This document shows, piece after piece, positions 24,672 to 26,081 of a stretch of 26,081 nucleotides of DNA. The notes under the pieces are model-generated. The model saw nothing but the letters and a program-made list of their open reading frames with translations. It did no database searches and had not been told where the DNA came from. The DNA lies in NCBI GenBank assembly GCA_008931825.1, contig QXVZ01009771.1:1-26081 (forward strand), written 5' to 3'. Position 1 is the first letter of the stretch. The number at the start of each line of letters is the position of its first letter. The translations under genes were made by a program, and so were the position numbers. The DNA is from Phallusia fumigata. Its lineage: Eukaryota > Chordata > Ascidiacea > Phlebobranchia > Ascidiidae.

Positions 24672-25639
24672 GTCTATTAAGGGTTCTCTTCTCGAAGGGG
24701 ACGCAATGTTTTCACTTTGTTTTTTGTTTTACTCCCCTGAGGCTTGTTCATACACTTTTGGCATGGAATGTTTGATGGGTTTGTTCGAATTGAATGAAAC
24801 TTACACAGTTTGTAGAACATTTCATTGTGGTGTATCGAATTAAACACTTGACACCATAACCCCAGTGGTTACCCCACAAGCCCCCTAAAATGGGCCAAAT
24901 TTTTTAACGATGTTTGAATTTGTTGAGATTTACACAGTTCATAGAGCATGCCATGGTGGTGCATAGATTTCCCTATAACCCCAGCAGTTATACCACTACC
25001 TCCTAAAGTGGGTCAAATTATTAAACAATGTCCATATTTATTGAAATTGGTGCAGTTTATAGAACATGCCATTGTGGTACATTGATTTCTTTGTTTGATT
25101 CCACGGCCCCTTTAGTTTTCTCGCTAGCCCCCGAAAATGGGTCCAATTATTGAACAATGTTGAAATGGGAAGAAATTTACATGGTTTGTAAAACATGCCG
25201 TTTTGCTGTGCTGAATTAGTAATTTGACGCCATATAACCCTGGTGGTTACCCCCACTAGCCTCCTAAAATGTGTCAAATTATTAAACTATGTCGAAGCTG
25301 ATTTTGCATAGTTTGTTGAAGATGTCACCATGGTGTATTAGTTTTTTTGTTTGACCTCATAGACCCAGCATTTACCCTGTTAGCCCCCTAAAATGCAGCA
25401 AATTTTGGAACAATGTCAAAACTGCACCAAATTTGAACAGTTTGGAAAACATGCCATTATGGAACATTGCTTAAAAGTTAAACTGCTAAGCCTATAAGGT
25501 TTAATTTGACCATAGTGGTGTATCATTCCATTTTTCTAATTATTTTTATAATCACCAACTCAACATATTAAATTAAACTTCAATTTTGACATACGCATAT
25601 CCTGCAACTCTGCATGTGTGTGGACCAAGTTACCCTGAT
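24672..25639 (+). repeat. copy g of GTAATTATGGGT repeat family, no tail
   Basis: Head GTCTATTAAGGGTTCTCTTC, GAAGGGGACGCAATGTTTTC and TTTTGGCATGGAATGTTTGA, then about five tandem units of 125-130 bp (GTTACCCC-type words near 24858, 24983, 25110, 25237 and 25370). The remainder of the tail is only CAACTCTGCATGTGTGTGGACC near 25605-25626. It then runs directly into the second dispersed repeat at 25640. Confidence 0.7.
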
Positions 25640-25728
25640 GAGTTGAGTTTATTTCACTGGGTGTAAGACAAAAAAAAGAAATAGCGACCCAATTTTACTA
25701 AAACAGTCACCAAGCCTGAAATAGCTGC
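25640..25728 (+). repeat. dispersed repeat GAGTTGAGTTTATTTCAC, copy 2
   Basis: It matches 5482-5560 at GAGTTGAGTTTATTTCACT, ATAGCG and CACCAAGCCTGAA. This copy continues without obvious break into GC-richer DNA, which may be the rest of a longer element. Confidence 0.6.
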
Positions 25729-26081
25729 GCAACGTTGAGACGTTATGAGGCAGGAAAATAATGGAGGGCACAATTGGTGGATCAAAGTAGACTGTGCTGC
25801 AGCTACACTGTCATTACAAGGCGTTAAATGAAGGGGACTCACAAGAGAGTGAGTTTTGGCGCACTGTGAGAAATTCGACTGGGGGGAACGTTGGTGGGAC
25901 CAATCGAGGGGGCTCCTATACTTGTTGAGGGAAAGAGAGTGGGGTTTAACAGGAAAAGAAACCCTGTCTGTCACGTTCCGTTTTCACGGGTACGCAAAAG
26001 ATGGGTCTGACTATTGGAAGTTCCTTAACAGCAACGCACTCGTACTCTGATCAGCAATGGACCTTTCCCTACACCTTTATT
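25729..26081. other. GC-richer segment, probably part of an interspersed repeat
   Basis: Higher GC than the surrounding intron, with open frames on both strands (25654-25974 minus, 25856-26050 plus) but no recognisable protein. Since it follows directly from repeat copy 2, a longer element running off the window is the simplest reading. Confidence 0.35.

Noticed and set aside
24840..25480. CRISPR-like array of regularly spaced repeats
   Set aside because: The units are contiguous, diverged ~125-bp tandem repeats without unique spacers, in a eukaryotic intron.
25654..25974. Minus-strand 106-codon frame
   Set aside because: It lies in a GC-richer segment continuous with a dispersed repeat and shows no domain pattern.

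Overview
The window looks like a stretch of an animal nuclear genome. It is AT-rich, coding is broken into short exons by GT-AG introns, and introns and flanks are full of dispersed repeats, with no bacterial-style operons. Very short introns (54 and 66 nt), AT-rich introns, and the mix of a tRNA-like SINE, small DNA transposons and a short Ty3/Gypsy element would fit a tunicate such as a Ciona-like sea squirt. The species assignment is inference only.

The main host feature is one large plus-strand gene. I traced 22 exons from 1752 to 24654 (about 3,067 nt, about 1,022 codons), all joined with compatible reading phases. It is probably open at both ends: no signal peptide or start is seen upstream, and the last visible exon ends at a splice donor. 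The protein is helical and leucine-rich, in repeating blocks with Leu-Gly-Pro-Leu, Ile-Pro and Trp-x-x-x-Gln type patterns. These resemble the mesothelin / stereocilin / otoancorin superfamily of extracellular, often GPI-anchored proteins. A tetra-arginine motif near 23,000 resembles a furin site.

Region by region: 1-1751 is flank with no confident gene. 1752-3233 is a dense exon cluster. 3234-7751 holds one exon plus an 8-bp-TSD hAT-like non-autonomous transposon (3908-4422), copies of a dispersed repeat family, and a decayed minus-strand RTE-like LINE fragment (about 5730-6665). 7752-8927 holds three exons. 8928-12061 is an intron with a repeat and a possible nested minus-strand first exon near 10.1 kb. 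12062-12492 holds three exons. 12493-20694 is an 8.2-kb intron with a large repeat array and a full-length but inactivated Ty3/Gypsy LTR retrotransposon (15247-19761, LTRs of 246 and 252 bp, TSD ACTTG), then a SINE-like sequence. 20695-24654 holds the last eight exons. 24655-26081 is intron with repeats.

The most unusual feature is a dispersed repeat family (about eight full or partial copies) built from a head beginning GTAATTATGGGT, a variable number of about 125-bp tandem units, and a tail ending CCACCCTTCTAG. One copy (23664-24184) starts exactly at an exon boundary, so the repeat itself supplies the splice donor, as in introner-like elements.
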